A stretch of DNA of 62,311 nucleotides from NCBI GenBank assembly GCA_934149325.1, contig CAKPEJ010000004.1, positions 1-62,311 on the forward strand, in the 5' to 3' direction. The notes under the pieces were generated by a model. It ran no database searches and had not been told where the DNA came from. It saw only the letters and a program-made list of their open reading frames with translations. Of this stretch, positions 42,219-50,602 are shown piece by piece; position 1 is the first letter of the stretch, and each line of letters starts with the position of its first letter. The stretch comes from an uncultured Bacilli bacterium. GTDB taxonomy: Bacteria > Bacillota_I > Bacilli_A > RF39 > UBA660. The position numbers and the translations under genes were made by a program.

Positions 42219-44177
42219 ATGCAAATAGATAAAATAAAAGGTGTTGGACCAAAATCTGTAATTCTACTTAATAAATTAAATATATATACTAAAGAAGATT
42301 TAGTAACATTTTATCCGTTTAGATATGAGATAATTAAAAGAACCTCTTTATATAATGATAAAGCTATAGTACCTGTAAAAATTGTTTCAACACCCGTACT
42401 AAATTACTTTAAAAAAATGAATAGATTAAGTTTTAAGGCTGAATCGGATAATAAATTAATAAATGTTGTTATATTTAATAGAGGATTTTTAAAAAATAGT
42501 TTATATGTTGGAAATGTAGTAACAATTATTGGAAAGTACGAAGAAGAAAAAAATACTTTTTTAGCATCAGATATAAAATTAGAAGATATAAATAATAAAG
42601 TAAAAATAGAGCCAATATATCATTTAGTAAAAGGTCTTACAAATAAAAGTATAAATAAATTTATTATGAATGCTTTAGATGAAGAAATAATAGATTATAT
42701 ACCAAATGAATTAATTGATAAATATAACTTTATGAGTAAAAAGGATGCTTTAAAACATATTCATTTTCCTTTTAATAATATTAAATTAAAAGAAGCTATA
42801 ATTAGATGTAAATATGAAGAATTATTTTTATTCATGCTTAAAATAGAAGCATTAAAGAGAAAAAATAATGAATATAATATTGGATATTCAAAAAATATAG
42901 ATAAAGATAAGATAAATGAATTTATAAATAGTTTAAGTTTTAGTCTTACTAATGATCAATTAAAAGTATTAGATGAAATATATAGTGATTTAGAAAGCGA
43001 AAAAAGAATGAATAGATTAATAGAAGGTGATGTTGGTTCAGGTAAAACAATAATATCAATGATTAGTATGTATATATTATATTTGAATAATTATCAAAGT
43101 GCTTTAATGGCACCTACTGAAATACTTGCAAAACAACATTATGAAAATGCTGTTAAATTATTTGAAAATTATGATATTAATATTTGCTTACTTATTGGTA
43201 GTATGACTAAAAAAGAAAAAGAAAGTATAAAAAAGAAAATAGAAGATGGGTATTATAATATAATTATAGGTACACATACTTTAGTGCAAGATGATATTAA
43301 TTATAATAATTTAGGTCTTGTAATAACAGATGAGCAACATAGATTTGGTGTTAATCAAAGAAATAATTTAAGAACAAAAGGAAATATGCCAGATGTACTT
43401 TATATGAGCGCAACACCAATACCTAGGACATATGCTTTAACTATATATGGTGATATGGATATATCTATAATTAAAGAAGTTCCAAAAGGTAGAAAAAAGG
43501 TTATTACCAAAGTAAAAAATAATAGTGAAATAAAAGATGTTTTAAAAAGTATTAATAATGAGTTAAAACTTGGTCATCAAATATATGTAGTATCTCCTTT
43601 AATAGAAAATGCAGTAGATGATAAAGAAGATATAGATAAGTTATATAAAAAATTTATTCTTGCTTTTAAAAATTATAATATAGGTATATTACATGGAAAA
43701 ATGTCTTCAAAAGAAAAAGATGAAGTAATGAATGATTTTACAAATAAAAAAATAGATATATTAATAAGTACAACTGTAATAGAAGTTGGTGTTGATGTAT
43801 ATAACGCTACCATGATAGTTATATTTGATTCATATAATTTTGGACTTGCAACACTTCATCAGTTAAGAGGTAGAGTAGGAAGAAATGATTTTCAGTCATA
43901 TTGTATTTTAGTAACAGATAGACAAACCGAAAGATTAAAAATAATGGAAAATACTACAGATGGGTTTGTTCTTGCAGAAGAAGATTTTAAATTAAGAGGC
44001 TATGGTGATTTATTTGGTACTAAACAAAGTGGTGATATGACATTTAAACTAGCTAATTTAACTAAAGATTATAAAATGCTTTTAGAAGTAAAAAAAGATG
44101 TTAGTTATATTTTAGATAATATTAATGATTATGATATGTTAAAAGGTATATTAAAAAATTCTATAAATATGGATTAA
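42219..44177 (+). CDS. recG: ATP-dependent DNA helicase RecG
   Basis: RecG remodels stalled forks and Holliday junctions. The 652-aa protein has an N-terminal HhH/wedge OB domain (IKGVGPKSVILLNKL, TFYPFRYE), Walker A IEGDVGSGKTI, DEQH with VITDEQHRFGVNQR, SATPIPRT, and C-terminal motifs TTVIEVGVDVYNAT, QLRGRVGRN and FKLRGYGDLFGTKQSG. Its length is near the family's usual 670-690 aa. The start has AAGAGGTGAT. It is the last backbone gene before the mobile region. Confidence 0.96.
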   Translation: MQIDKIKGVGPKSVILLNKLNIYTKEDLVTFYPFRYEIIKRTSLYNDKAIVPVKIVSTPVLNYFKKMNRLSFKAESDNKLINVVIFNRGFLKNSLYVGNVVTIIGKYEEEKNTFLASDIKLEDINNKVKIEPIYHLVKGLTNKSINKFIMNALDEEIIDYIPNELIDKYNFMSKKDALKHIHFPFNNIKLKEAIIRCKYEELFLFMLKIEALKRKNNEYNIGYSKNIDKDKINEFINSLSFSLTNDQLKVLDEIYSDLESEKRMNRLIEGDVGSGKTIISMISMYILYLNNYQSALMAPTEILAKQHYENAVKLFENYDINICLLIGSMTKKEKESIKKKIEDGYYNIIIGTHTLVQDDINYNNLGLVITDEQHRFGVNQRNNLRTKGNMPDVLYMSATPIPRTYALTIYGDMDISIIKEVPKGRKKVITKVKNNSEIKDVLKSINNELKLGHQIYVVSPLIENAVDDKEDIDKLYKKFILAFKNYNIGILHGKMSSKEKDEVMNDFTNKKIDILISTTVIEVGVDVYNATMIVIFDSYNFGLATLHQLRGRVGRNDFQSYCILVTDRQTERLKIMENTTDGFVLAEEDFKLRGYGDLFGTKQSGDMTFKLANLTKDYKMLLEVKKDVSYILDNINDYDMLKGILKNSINMD

Positions 44178-44183
44178 AAGTAA

Positions 44184-44212
44184 TTGACTTTTTAATTAAA
44201 ATACTTTATTAT
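44184..44212 (+). promoter_or_regulatory. promoter of second small RNA
   Basis: TTGACT (44184-44189), a 17-nt spacer and TATTAT (44207-44212), starting 7 nt after the recG stop. Confidence 0.65.
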
Positions 44213-44218
44213 TAATAT

Positions 44219-44316
44219 AGCGTGACAATCTGTCACGTAACACTTTTACGGATTATAGTGAAAGTGTAACCAAAACCCCCTGAAGAGGAATCGAAAGATT
44301 CCTCATTTTTGTTTTT
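44219..44316 (+). ncRNA. candidate ~95-nt small RNA carrying CCCCCTGAAGA
   Basis: Between recG and the convergent integrase lies a self-contained unit: promoter (44184-44212), hairpin CGTGACA/TGTCACG (44221-44237, loop ATC), hairpin ACACTTT/AAAGTGT (44240-44267), single-stranded CCAAAACCCCCTGAAGA (CCCCCTGAAGA at 44276-44286), then terminator stem GAGGAATC-GAAA-GATTCCTC (44285-44304) and a T-rich tail. There is no ORF. Copies of its 3' module occur at 52467 and 61009. It could instead be only a shared terminator motif. Confidence 0.55.
44285..44316 (+). terminator. terminator with GAAA tetraloop (element copy 1)
   Basis: GAGGAATC, GAAA loop, GATTCCTC, then ATTTTTGTTTTTT. It is the 3' end of the small RNA and also protects recG from the integrase side. 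Confidence 0.8.
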
Positions 44317-44365
44317 TGCTTGAAATTACAAGGGTTTGTTAATTTTAAATTTTATAAATTAATGC

Positions 44366-44387
44366 TTTCAACTACCAATTAACTACC
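44366..44387. repeat. left end repeat / candidate attL with integrase arm-type sites
   Basis: TTTCAACTACCAA (44366-44378) matches 52349-52361 exactly. AACTACC occurs twice here (44370-44376, 44381-44387) and twice at the right end, like the paired arm-type sites bound by Tn916-type integrases. It overlaps the integrase stop codon. Confidence 0.5.
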
Positions 44388-45530
44388 AAAATCTACCATT
44401 GTAGCATCAGTACAAGTTAGTTTATTTATGGTATTTACAGCATCATAAAGTTTATCTTTGAACATATGAGTATAAGTATCTAAAGTTTCTTCGATTGAAG
44501 CATGACCTAAGAAATCAGATACAACTGCTATATTAGTATTATTATTAATTAATAGTGATGCACAACTATGCCTAAAGTCGTGTAATCTTATTCTTTTAAT
44601 ATTAGCTTTTTTAGCAATTTCAATATTCTTATGCCTCATTTGATAGAATGTTATAGGAAGATAATTTCCAAATATAAACCATTCATCGTTAAATTCAGCA
44701 AATTGCTTTTGCTCATCATATAGCTTTTTTAAATCATTAAATAATACATTAGCAATAGGTAATATCCTATTACTTTTTTTAGTTCTTGGCTGTGTTAATT
44801 CATAATTTGTACAAGTTTCAGATCCATGTGTAACAGCTTGTTTTGTAATAGATACTGATTTATTATTCCAATTAATATCTTTCCATTGTAAGCCTCTAGC
44901 TTCACCTCTACGAAGTCCTAGATAATATAAAGTTTCATACATACATTTAATTTGTAAGTTAGGGGATTCTGATATAAATTGATTAAATTCTTCTAAAGTA
45001 TAGAAATCCATTTCTTTCTTTAAATCAGATGCTGTAGTAAAACTTTCCATTCTGCTATAAAATTTACTCATATTGAAACCATAAGTCTTAGTTGCCCAAT
45101 TAATTACAATCTTTAAGAATTTTTGAATTTCATTTTTATAACTATTTGAACAATCTACTTTCATCATTTCAGCTCTCCATCTTTGATAATGAGTAGCATC
45201 CATATCTTTTAATTTAACTTTATCAAACATTCCAATATATTTAATTCTATCTCGATAAGTCTTTAAAGTTGACCATCTTACTATATTTTTTTGAACTTCG
45301 TAATATTTTGTGTACAAATCTTTGAAGGTCATATTCATATCTCCTTCAAATACTTCAGCCATTTTTAAATATTCTTTTTCAGCACGTTTTGCTTCTGCCT
45401 CAGTTTTATATGCTTTGGAAAACTTTTTGTGTTTTTTACTATCTAAACCTGTTTCCCAAATATACCATATATATTTACGACCATCTTTAGTCCATTTGCT
45501 TTCTTCTAATAGTCTAACTGCAATTTTCAT
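44379..45530 (-). CDS. int: Tn916-type tyrosine integrase
   Basis: The 383-aa phage-type integrase has an N-terminal arm-binding domain (about 1-60; KYIWYIWETGLDSKKHKKFSKAY), a SAM-like core-binding domain, and a catalytic domain with LGLRRGEARGLQWKDI, HDFRHSCASLL and GHASIEETLDTYTHMF, supplying the Arg, His-x-x-Arg, His and Tyr residues. It would excise and insert the element. The gene ends at the element's left boundary, as is typical. Ribosome site AAAGGAGGA. Confidence 0.93.
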   Translation of the reverse strand: MKIAVRLLEESKWTKDGRKYIWYIWETGLDSKKHKKFSKAYKTEAEAKRAEKEYLKMAEVFEGDMNMTFKDLYTKYYEVQKNIVRWSTLKTYRDRIKYIGMFDKVKLKDMDATHYQRWRAEMMKVDCSNSYKNEIQKFLKIVINWATKTYGFNMSKFYSRMESFTTASDLKKEMDFYTLEEFNQFISESPNLQIKCMYETLYYLGLRRGEARGLQWKDINWNNKSVSITKQAVTHGSETCTNYELTQPRTKKSNRILPIANVLFNDLKKLYDEQKQFAEFNDEWFIFGNYLPITFYQMRHKNIEIAKKANIKRIRLHDFRHSCASLLINNNTNIAVVSDFLGHASIEETLDTYTHMFKDKLYDAVNTINKLTCTDATMVDFGS

Positions 45531-45558
45531 TCCTCCTTTGCTTAGATTAGACTATTCA

Positions 45559-45612
45559 CGCACTTCAGTTGGTAGTTTACCATATTTAATTATTTTTTCC
45601 AACTGAAGTGCG
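45559..45612. repeat. perfect 14-bp inverted repeat between integrase and relaxase genes
   Basis: CGCACTTCAGTTGG (45559-45572) and CCAACTGAAGTGCG (45599-45612) flank a 26-nt AT-rich loop. No T run follows on either strand, so it is not an ordinary terminator. It may be a protein site or an RNA stem controlling int. Confidence 0.6.
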
Positions 45613-45618
45613 ATAGTT

Positions 45619-47031
45619 TTATCTTTCTATTTCAAAATCATCTTTATTTTTATGGTTTTTACTATAATAACCATAATTAATAGCATTAGCTATATTTTCA
45701 TATTCTTCTAATTTATCTTTAGATTTATCTCTACCTAAAACTTTATCTAGTGCTTTACATATCTTTTTAAGTAGAGATTTCCATTTATCAACTTCAGTTT
45801 CTAATTTAGTTTTTAAACTCTCGATATTATTACTTAGTATATTAACTAAATCATTTAATCTACCAATTTCTTGTTTTTGTTCCTTAATTATTTTATTTTT
45901 CTTTAATAATTCATTGTTATTTTTAAAAGTTTTGTTTTCTTCAGTAAGTTTAGCAATTTCCATATCTTTATTAGCGTTATCAGTACTTAAGATGATTATT
46001 TTGTGTTGTAATCCTTTTGTGTATTTAATTATCTTAAAAACATCATCATCTTTATAACCACCAAGTTTTCTTTTAGTAGAATTTAATACATTACTATAAT
46101 CACTATTATATTCGAGATTTTTAAGCCCATTTTTAGAGTTTTCAATAATCTTTAAGGTATTCTCCTTTTCTTTATTTAATTCTTCTAATTCGGCTTTTTT
46201 CTCGGCAATATCATAATCTAGTTTTGATTGATTTTCTTTATTAGAACCAACATCTCCACGATAGAGATTAAATCCTTTTTCAGTAATAAACTTATTAAAG
46301 TCATTTTGCATTTGATGAAAAGATAATTTACCACCTTTATCTTTCCAAAATTGATCACAGTTTAAAAATTTACCATTTACTTCTTCATAAACAATTTTAC
46401 CTTTATCATCACGAAGTAATTTAGGTACAATAGAGGTAGTTCCATCTTTCTTTTTTATTTCTTCTTTAACAACATTACCATTTTCATCTTTTACAAAACA
46501 TTTTCTTTTAACTTTAGTAACTACGGGAACAAAATAAGCTTGTAGGTGAGGAGTATCTTCATCATAGTGAATTTGTGATAATAAGATATTTTCTTCACCA
46601 ACATATTCTTTTAAAAACTCCATACAAGAGTCAAAAAAGTAACTTACAGCTTTTGTTATATCTCCTTTAGATTTAATATCAGGAATCATTACTGCTTGTC
46701 CTTTTTTATCTCCTGTATGATAAGTTCTACCACTATCTTTAAATTTCATTCCAAGTGATTGAAAGAATTCAGGACCACTTGTGAATGTTACACCATTTAA
46801 AAGGTTAGTGTTAGGTCTATTTTGATATTCAATATTTCTTACTTTTAAATTATTCTTAACTTCTTGATATAAATTATTTTGAGTAAGAGATACATATTCA
46901 ACATTAAATATAGTTCTATCTTTATCATAATTACCTGTACCTTTTCTATCAGTCATTTCTACACCAATATTATAAAGGTCATCTTTTTTATATTGAGTTT
47001 CAACTCGTACTACTTGTTTTCCATCATACAA
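45619..47031 (-). CDS. mob: MobV-type (Mob/Pre) relaxase
   Basis: The 470-aa plasmid-mobilisation relaxase has an N-terminal Pre/Mob catalytic domain with the His-rich metal motif HYDEDTPHLQAYFVPV and FFQSLGMKFKDSGRTYHTGDKKGQ, and GFNLYRGD before a long C-terminal coiled coil (about residues 270-430). It would nick oriT and lead DNA through a helper conjugation system. The start appears to be TTG 47031 with AGGAGAA upstream; ATG codons there are out of frame. Confidence 0.88.
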   Translation of the reverse strand: MYDGKQVVRVETQYKKDDLYNIGVEMTDRKGTGNYDKDRTIFNVEYVSLTQNNLYQEVKNNLKVRNIEYQNRPNTNLLNGVTFTSGPEFFQSLGMKFKDSGRTYHTGDKKGQAVMIPDIKSKGDITKAVSYFFDSCMEFLKEYVGEENILLSQIHYDEDTPHLQAYFVPVVTKVKRKCFVKDENGNVVKEEIKKKDGTTSIVPKLLRDDKGKIVYEEVNGKFLNCDQFWKDKGGKLSFHQMQNDFNKFITEKGFNLYRGDVGSNKENQSKLDYDIAEKKAELEELNKEKENTLKIIENSKNGLKNLEYNSDYSNVLNSTKRKLGGYKDDDVFKIIKYTKGLQHKIIILSTDNANKDMEIAKLTEENKTFKNNNELLKKNKIIKEQKQEIGRLNDLVNILSNNIESLKTKLETEVDKWKSLLKKICKALDKVLGRDKSKDKLEEYENIANAINYGYYSKNHKNKDDFEIER

Positions 47032-47067
47032 TATTTAATTCTCCTTTCTTTGTTTTTAGTATTAGAG

Positions 47068-47125
47068 GTCATTTATGACCTATCTCACTAGGGCATAGCC
47101 CAATCGTGAGTTTAAGGATTTCACC
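47068..47125. other. candidate oriT
   Basis: Just upstream of mob are three short dyads: AGGTCA/TGACCT around TTTA; a nested repeat CTCAC..GGGC/GCCC..GTGAG (within 47083-47110); and TTAAGG/CCTTAA-like arms. Such clustered dyads next to a relaxase gene are typical of mobilisation origins. The nick site is not identified. Confidence 0.45.
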
Positions 47126-47177
47126 CTTAAAAATCCCAAATAATCACTATCGCCAAGTTCTTATTTATAGAAGATGA

Positions 47178-48134
47178 TTATTCATCATCTTCAAGTATAG
47201 GTTCTTCATATACACAATGATATTTTCTTTCATTACTAGTTCTAGACTTTGTTATATGAAGACCTTCTTTTTCTAATAAATCAATATTTAAATTTAATGA
47301 TCTTCCAAAACGTAGAGCAGTTGTTTTTAACTTAGCATCATGAATAATACTTGTAGAAGTAAATTCAAAATCTTTTTTATATGATGCATACTTAATAAAA
47401 AGAATTAAGTTTTCATCAATTTCATCATCTTCAATTGGATTACTTATTTTAAAAGTTTGATTTTTATTTCTTTTTAAATCTATATCAAAACCTTCAAAAT
47501 CTCTATTAATTACTTTCATAGTTAAATGATTATGGTCATTTCTATTCTCAAACAAAGTAATTTTACCATCTATACAAGCATCAAAAGCTGTACTACCTAA
47601 TGTTTCATTCCTTTTATTTAAGTGATGAGTAAATAGAATAGTGATATTGTATTTCTCACATAATTCTCTTAACTTAGGCATTAACTTTTGAGCTACATCT
47701 TGAAAATCATTAATATCATAAGAGATACCTAAATCCATATCTTTAAGCATATCTATTATTACAAATTTATTAGTAGTTTTATCACCAGCAAAATCAGCAA
47801 TTTCATATTCATGGTCAAATATACTTATAGTAGATTTTCCATCTCTATCCATGATAAATAATGAGCTTTCCTTTGGAGTTAATTGTAATGTTTTGTATCT
47901 GTCTTGTAATTGACCAAAATCAGACTCTGTGCTAATATATAATACAGGTGAAAGAGTTACTTTGTGTCCTAGAAATGGTAATCCATTTGTAAGGCAGTAG
48001 GAAAGTTGCAGTGCCAACATAGACTTTCCTACTTTAGGTTTTGATACAAGTAAATATACACCTTTAGACCTTATTAGTCCTTCGACAATGATGTCTTTTT
48101 TTTCACTTGTATCTATCTCTTCAATTAGTTTCAT
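47178..48134 (-). CDS. RepA-like AAA/RecA-fold ATPase
   Basis: The 318-aa protein has a RecA-type ATPase core (AAA_25/RepA-like): Walker A VSKPKVGKSMLALQL, YISTESDFGQLQDR, Walker B VIIDMLKDMD, and TILFTHHLNKR as sensor, followed by a winged-helix-like C-terminus. It resembles the hexameric RepA helicases found on mobilizable elements and is likely involved in replication of the excised circle. The ribosome site is AAAGGAG. It is 3 nt from the small upstream gene, forming a minus-strand operon. Confidence 0.78.
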   Translation of the reverse strand: MKLIEEIDTSEKKDIIVEGLIRSKGVYLLVSKPKVGKSMLALQLSYCLTNGLPFLGHKVTLSPVLYISTESDFGQLQDRYKTLQLTPKESSLFIMDRDGKSTISIFDHEYEIADFAGDKTTNKFVIIDMLKDMDLGISYDINDFQDVAQKLMPKLRELCEKYNITILFTHHLNKRNETLGSTAFDACIDGKITLFENRNDHNHLTMKVINRDFEGFDIDLKRNKNQTFKISNPIEDDEIDENLILFIKYASYKKDFEFTSTSIIHDAKLKTTALRFGRSLNLNIDLLEKEGLHITKSRTSNERKYHCVYEEPILEDDE

Positions 48135-48137
48135 ATT

Positions 48138-48374
48138 TTACGCTCCTTTCTTTACTCGAGATTCTAAATAACCTATATTAATATCTAAATAATCTACTAC
48201 TTCTTTCATAGGTACTACATGCTTTGGAACCATATAACCTTGTTTAGTAAGTTTATCTTTAATAGTTCGTTTAATTTTAAGAGCAGAATTTCTACCAACT
48301 TGGCTAATTTTCATTAAATCTTCTAAATTGCACCATTGTTTTGATACGATTTCTAAAGTTTCCTCAGCAGTCAT
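48138..48374 (-). CDS. small HTH protein, excisionase/replication accessory-like
   Basis: The 78-aa protein has a predicted helix-turn-helix (WCNLEDLMKISQVGRNSALKIK) and a short wing or tail (GYMVPKHVVPMKEVVDYL). This pattern matches small excisionase-type/DUF3173-like proteins encoded before Rep or Int genes in Gram-positive integrative elements. It is the first gene of the minus-strand operon and sits behind an AAGGAGGG site. Confidence 0.55.
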   Translation of the reverse strand: MTAEETLEIVSKQWCNLEDLMKISQVGRNSALKIKRTIKDKLTKQGYMVPKHVVPMKEVVDYLDINIGYLESRVKKGA

Positions 48375-48392
48375 TTTCTCCCTCCTTTTTAC

Positions 48393-48414
48393 ATTGTAAA
48401 GTTATCCTTACAAT
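48393..48414. promoter_or_regulatory. dyad operator of the element repressor
   Basis: ATTGTAA, 8 nt, TTACAAT forms a perfect 7-bp dyad just downstream of the minus-strand promoter. A further half site TTACAA (48476-48481) lies inside the repressor's own promoter. Confidence 0.5.
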
Positions 48415-48417
48415 TCT

Positions 48418-48446
48418 ATTATCTAACAAATAAATTTTATTGTCAA
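48418..48446 (-). promoter_or_regulatory. minus-strand promoter of the rep/mob/int side
   Basis: Minus strand: TTGACA (48446-48441), a 17-nt spacer and GATAAT (48423-48418). Confidence 0.75.
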
Positions 48447-48464
48447 GAAAAGCTGACAAAAATG

Positions 48465-48494
48465 TTGTGAAAAACTTACAAAGTGTGATATAAT
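48465..48494 (+). promoter_or_regulatory. promoter of repressor and cargo
   Basis: TTGTGA (48465-48470), an 18-nt spacer and TATAAT (48489-48494). It is divergent from the rep promoter. Confidence 0.6.
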
Positions 48495-48539
48495 GAATTT
48501 GGGATTAATTTATATCCTAATAAATGAAGGAGTATTTAT

Positions 48540-49064
48540 ATGGATAAAGAGATTACTTTAAAAACTTTAATTGAAGGTGGAAGAGATATAAAGAATTTTT
48601 CTCAAAGAGAACTTGCCAGAAGAATAGGATTAAGTAATACATCATTAAATGATCTTGAAAATGGAAAAGTTCAAAAACCTGATATAGAAGTATTAAGAAA
48701 AATTGCTGAAGAACTCGATTTGTCTTTAGAACAATTATTAAAAGCAGCAGGATATAATGCCATAACAACAATGCTAACTAGTGATGAGTTTCAAAATAAA
48801 TCAACTAGAGATTTAAAAAATATTATTAAAGAGTGCAGAAACTTTAAGTATGACATTTTAGATTGGGATAGTAATAAACGAAATATAACAAGAAATGTAA
48901 TGGCTGATTTAGAAAGAATTACACATAAATTAGAGCTTATAAGAGATAATCGAGGAATAAACTACACATTAGATAATGCGATAGAAGATATTAATAAATC
49001 TTTAGAAGAGTTAAAAGATGTAGTTAAGAAATATGATTATAGTAAATTACCTAATGACTTATAG
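48540..49064 (+). CDS. Cro/CI-family repressor
   Basis: The 174-aa protein has an N-terminal HTH_3 domain (FSQRELARRIGLSNTSLNDLENGKVQKPDIEVLRKIAEEL, residues about 18-62) and a helical C-terminal domain of about 100 residues without a peptidase motif, so it is not LexA-like or autocleaving. It is transcribed divergently from the rep-mob-int genes with a dyad in between, the arrangement of a mobile-element master repressor. It heads the plus-strand cargo run. Confidence 0.85.
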   Translation: MDKEITLKTLIEGGRDIKNFSQRELARRIGLSNTSLNDLENGKVQKPDIEVLRKIAEELDLSLEQLLKAAGYNAITTMLTSDEFQNKSTRDLKNIIKECRNFKYDILDWDSNKRNITRNVMADLERITHKLELIRDNRGINYTLDNAIEDINKSLEELKDVVKKYDYSKLPNDL

Positions 49065-49082
49065 AAAGAGAGATGATTAATA

Positions 49083-49880
49083 ATGATTTTAGTGAATAAT
49101 GAAAAGTTAAATAATTTAAACTCTATTTCTGTAAATGATTTATATATTTTGACTGATTTTGATGGAACAATTACTAAGGATAATAGTGATAGTTCTTGGG
49201 CAAGTATTTTTAAAAATCCTAAAGTTACAAAAGAATTTATTGATGAATGTATAAGAATATTTAGTCATTATCATAAATTTGAAATTGATGAGTCATTATC
49301 AATTGAAGAAAAAATGCCAATCATGAGTGAATGGTATAGAAAAAATATAGAAACATTAATTAATTTTGGTATTACAGAAGAAATTATAAACTATGCTGCT
49401 AATAACGAAAGTATTATGGCTTTTCGAGATGGAGCAATTGATTTTTTGAAGACAATGTATGAAAAAAATATTCCTATTATAGTAATATCAGCAGGTGTTG
49501 GTAATATTATTGAACAATTTTTAATTAGAAATAATTGCAATTATTCAAATATTTATATTTGTTCTAATTTCTTGGAATATGAAAAAGGCATAGTTAAAGG
49601 AGTTAGAGATAATAATTTAACTCATCCATTAAATAAAAATGAAGTATTTTTACCATCAAATATTAAAAGTAAAATTATAGGCAGAAATAATATTTTACTT
49701 CTTGGCAATAGTGTTTTAGATATAAATATGGCAGGTACTAATAGAAATGTTTATAAATTGGGTTTTTTAGATGAAAAAATAGAAGAAAGATTAGAATATT
49801 TTAAAGAAAACTACGATATAGTTTGTACAGATAATACTTCTTATGATGAAATACGAAGTAAAATAAAAATTCTAAATTAG
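49083..49880 (+). CDS. UMPH-1-type pyrimidine 5'-nucleotidase-like HAD protein
   Basis: The 265-aa protein resembles the eukaryotic cytosolic nucleotidase III family: LTDFDGTITKDNS (HAD motif I), MAFRDGAIDFLKTM, IPIIVISAGVGNIIEQFL (motif II), YICSNFLEYEKGIVKG, THPLNKNE, LLGNSVLDINMAG (motif IV) and LGFLDEKIEERLEYF. In motif IV the usual GDSxGD reads GNSVLD, losing the first Asp, so activity or specificity may differ. It would dephosphorylate pyrimidine or modified nucleoside monophosphates. It is the first cargo gene after the repressor, 18 nt apart. Confidence 0.78.
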   Translation: MILVNNEKLNNLNSISVNDLYILTDFDGTITKDNSDSSWASIFKNPKVTKEFIDECIRIFSHYHKFEIDESLSIEEKMPIMSEWYRKNIETLINFGITEEIINYAANNESIMAFRDGAIDFLKTMYEKNIPIIVISAGVGNIIEQFLIRNNCNYSNIYICSNFLEYEKGIVKGVRDNNLTHPLNKNEVFLPSNIKSKIIGRNNILLLGNSVLDINMAGTNRNVYKLGFLDEKIEERLEYFKENYDIVCTDNTSYDEIRSKIKILN

Positions 49881-49894
49881 GTCGTGGTGATATA

Positions 49895-50581
49895 ATGAAA
49901 AAAGAGTCCTTTGATAAATTATTAAAGACTATGTCTAAATGTGATAAATGCACTAATTTTAAATGTAAAGAGAAGTCATTGATAAATATTTATAATGATT
50001 ATAACTTTAGTTCAAATATACCATCTATATGGACTGATTGGTTTAATAGACTAGATTCCAAGATTATGATTATAGGTCAAGACTGGGGGCCTTATAATGA
50101 TATGAAAAAACTAAATAATTTGTTAAAAGAAGATAAAAGTAATTGGAATGAATTAATTGAGTCAGAAAAAAGTAATACCAAAAAAATATTAGAAAAATAT
50201 ATAAAAGAATCTTCTAACAGTAGGTATTCGTTAAATGATATATTTATAACAAATGCAATAATGTGTGCAAGACAGGGAGATAATTATAGAGGAAATAATA
50301 TTGATTTAAAAAAATCTACTCTAAAATGTAGTGATTTCTTATTAAAACAAATCGAGATAGTAAAGCCAAAAGTAATATTAACTTTAGGATATTATCCATT
50401 ATTATCTTTATCTAACTTATTAAATTTTGATATAGAAAGAACACTAAAGGAAACTATTAGAAAATATCCTGAAATAAATAAAGATGATTATGTTATTATT
50501 CCTTTATATCACCCAGTAGCACAAATTAAAAAGGCTGAACAGTTAGTGCAATATAAAAAAATATGGAATTATATTGATTAA
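49895..50581 (+). CDS. uracil-DNA glycosylase-superfamily protein
   Basis: The 228-aa protein has a Cys-containing N-terminus (CDKCTNFKC), the UDG motif A region IMIIGQDWGPYND, IFITNAIMCARQGD, a helix leading to KPKVILTLGYYPLLSL, and the C-terminal motif LYHPVAQIKKAE. The order fits the UDG fold, closest to family-4/5-like or mobile-element variants; the Cys residues could be cluster ligands but are not the standard family-4 set. It would excise uracil or another damaged base, or sense nucleotides. It starts 14 nt after the nucleotidase gene. Confidence 0.72.
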   Translation: MKKESFDKLLKTMSKCDKCTNFKCKEKSLINIYNDYNFSSNIPSIWTDWFNRLDSKIMIIGQDWGPYNDMKKLNNLLKEDKSNWNELIESEKSNTKKILEKYIKESSNSRYSLNDIFITNAIMCARQGDNYRGNNIDLKKSTLKCSDFLLKQIEIVKPKVILTLGYYPLLSLSNLLNFDIERTLKETIRKYPEINKDDYVIIPLYHPVAQIKKAEQLVQYKKIWNYID

Positions 50582-50602
50582 AAATAAGGAGAACGTTATT
50601 AT

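Noticed and set aside
44379..45530. Integrase as a second chromosomal Xer recombinase
   Set aside because: It has an N-terminal arm-binding domain, adjoins mob and rep genes and lies at an element end, all typical of Tn916-type integrases.
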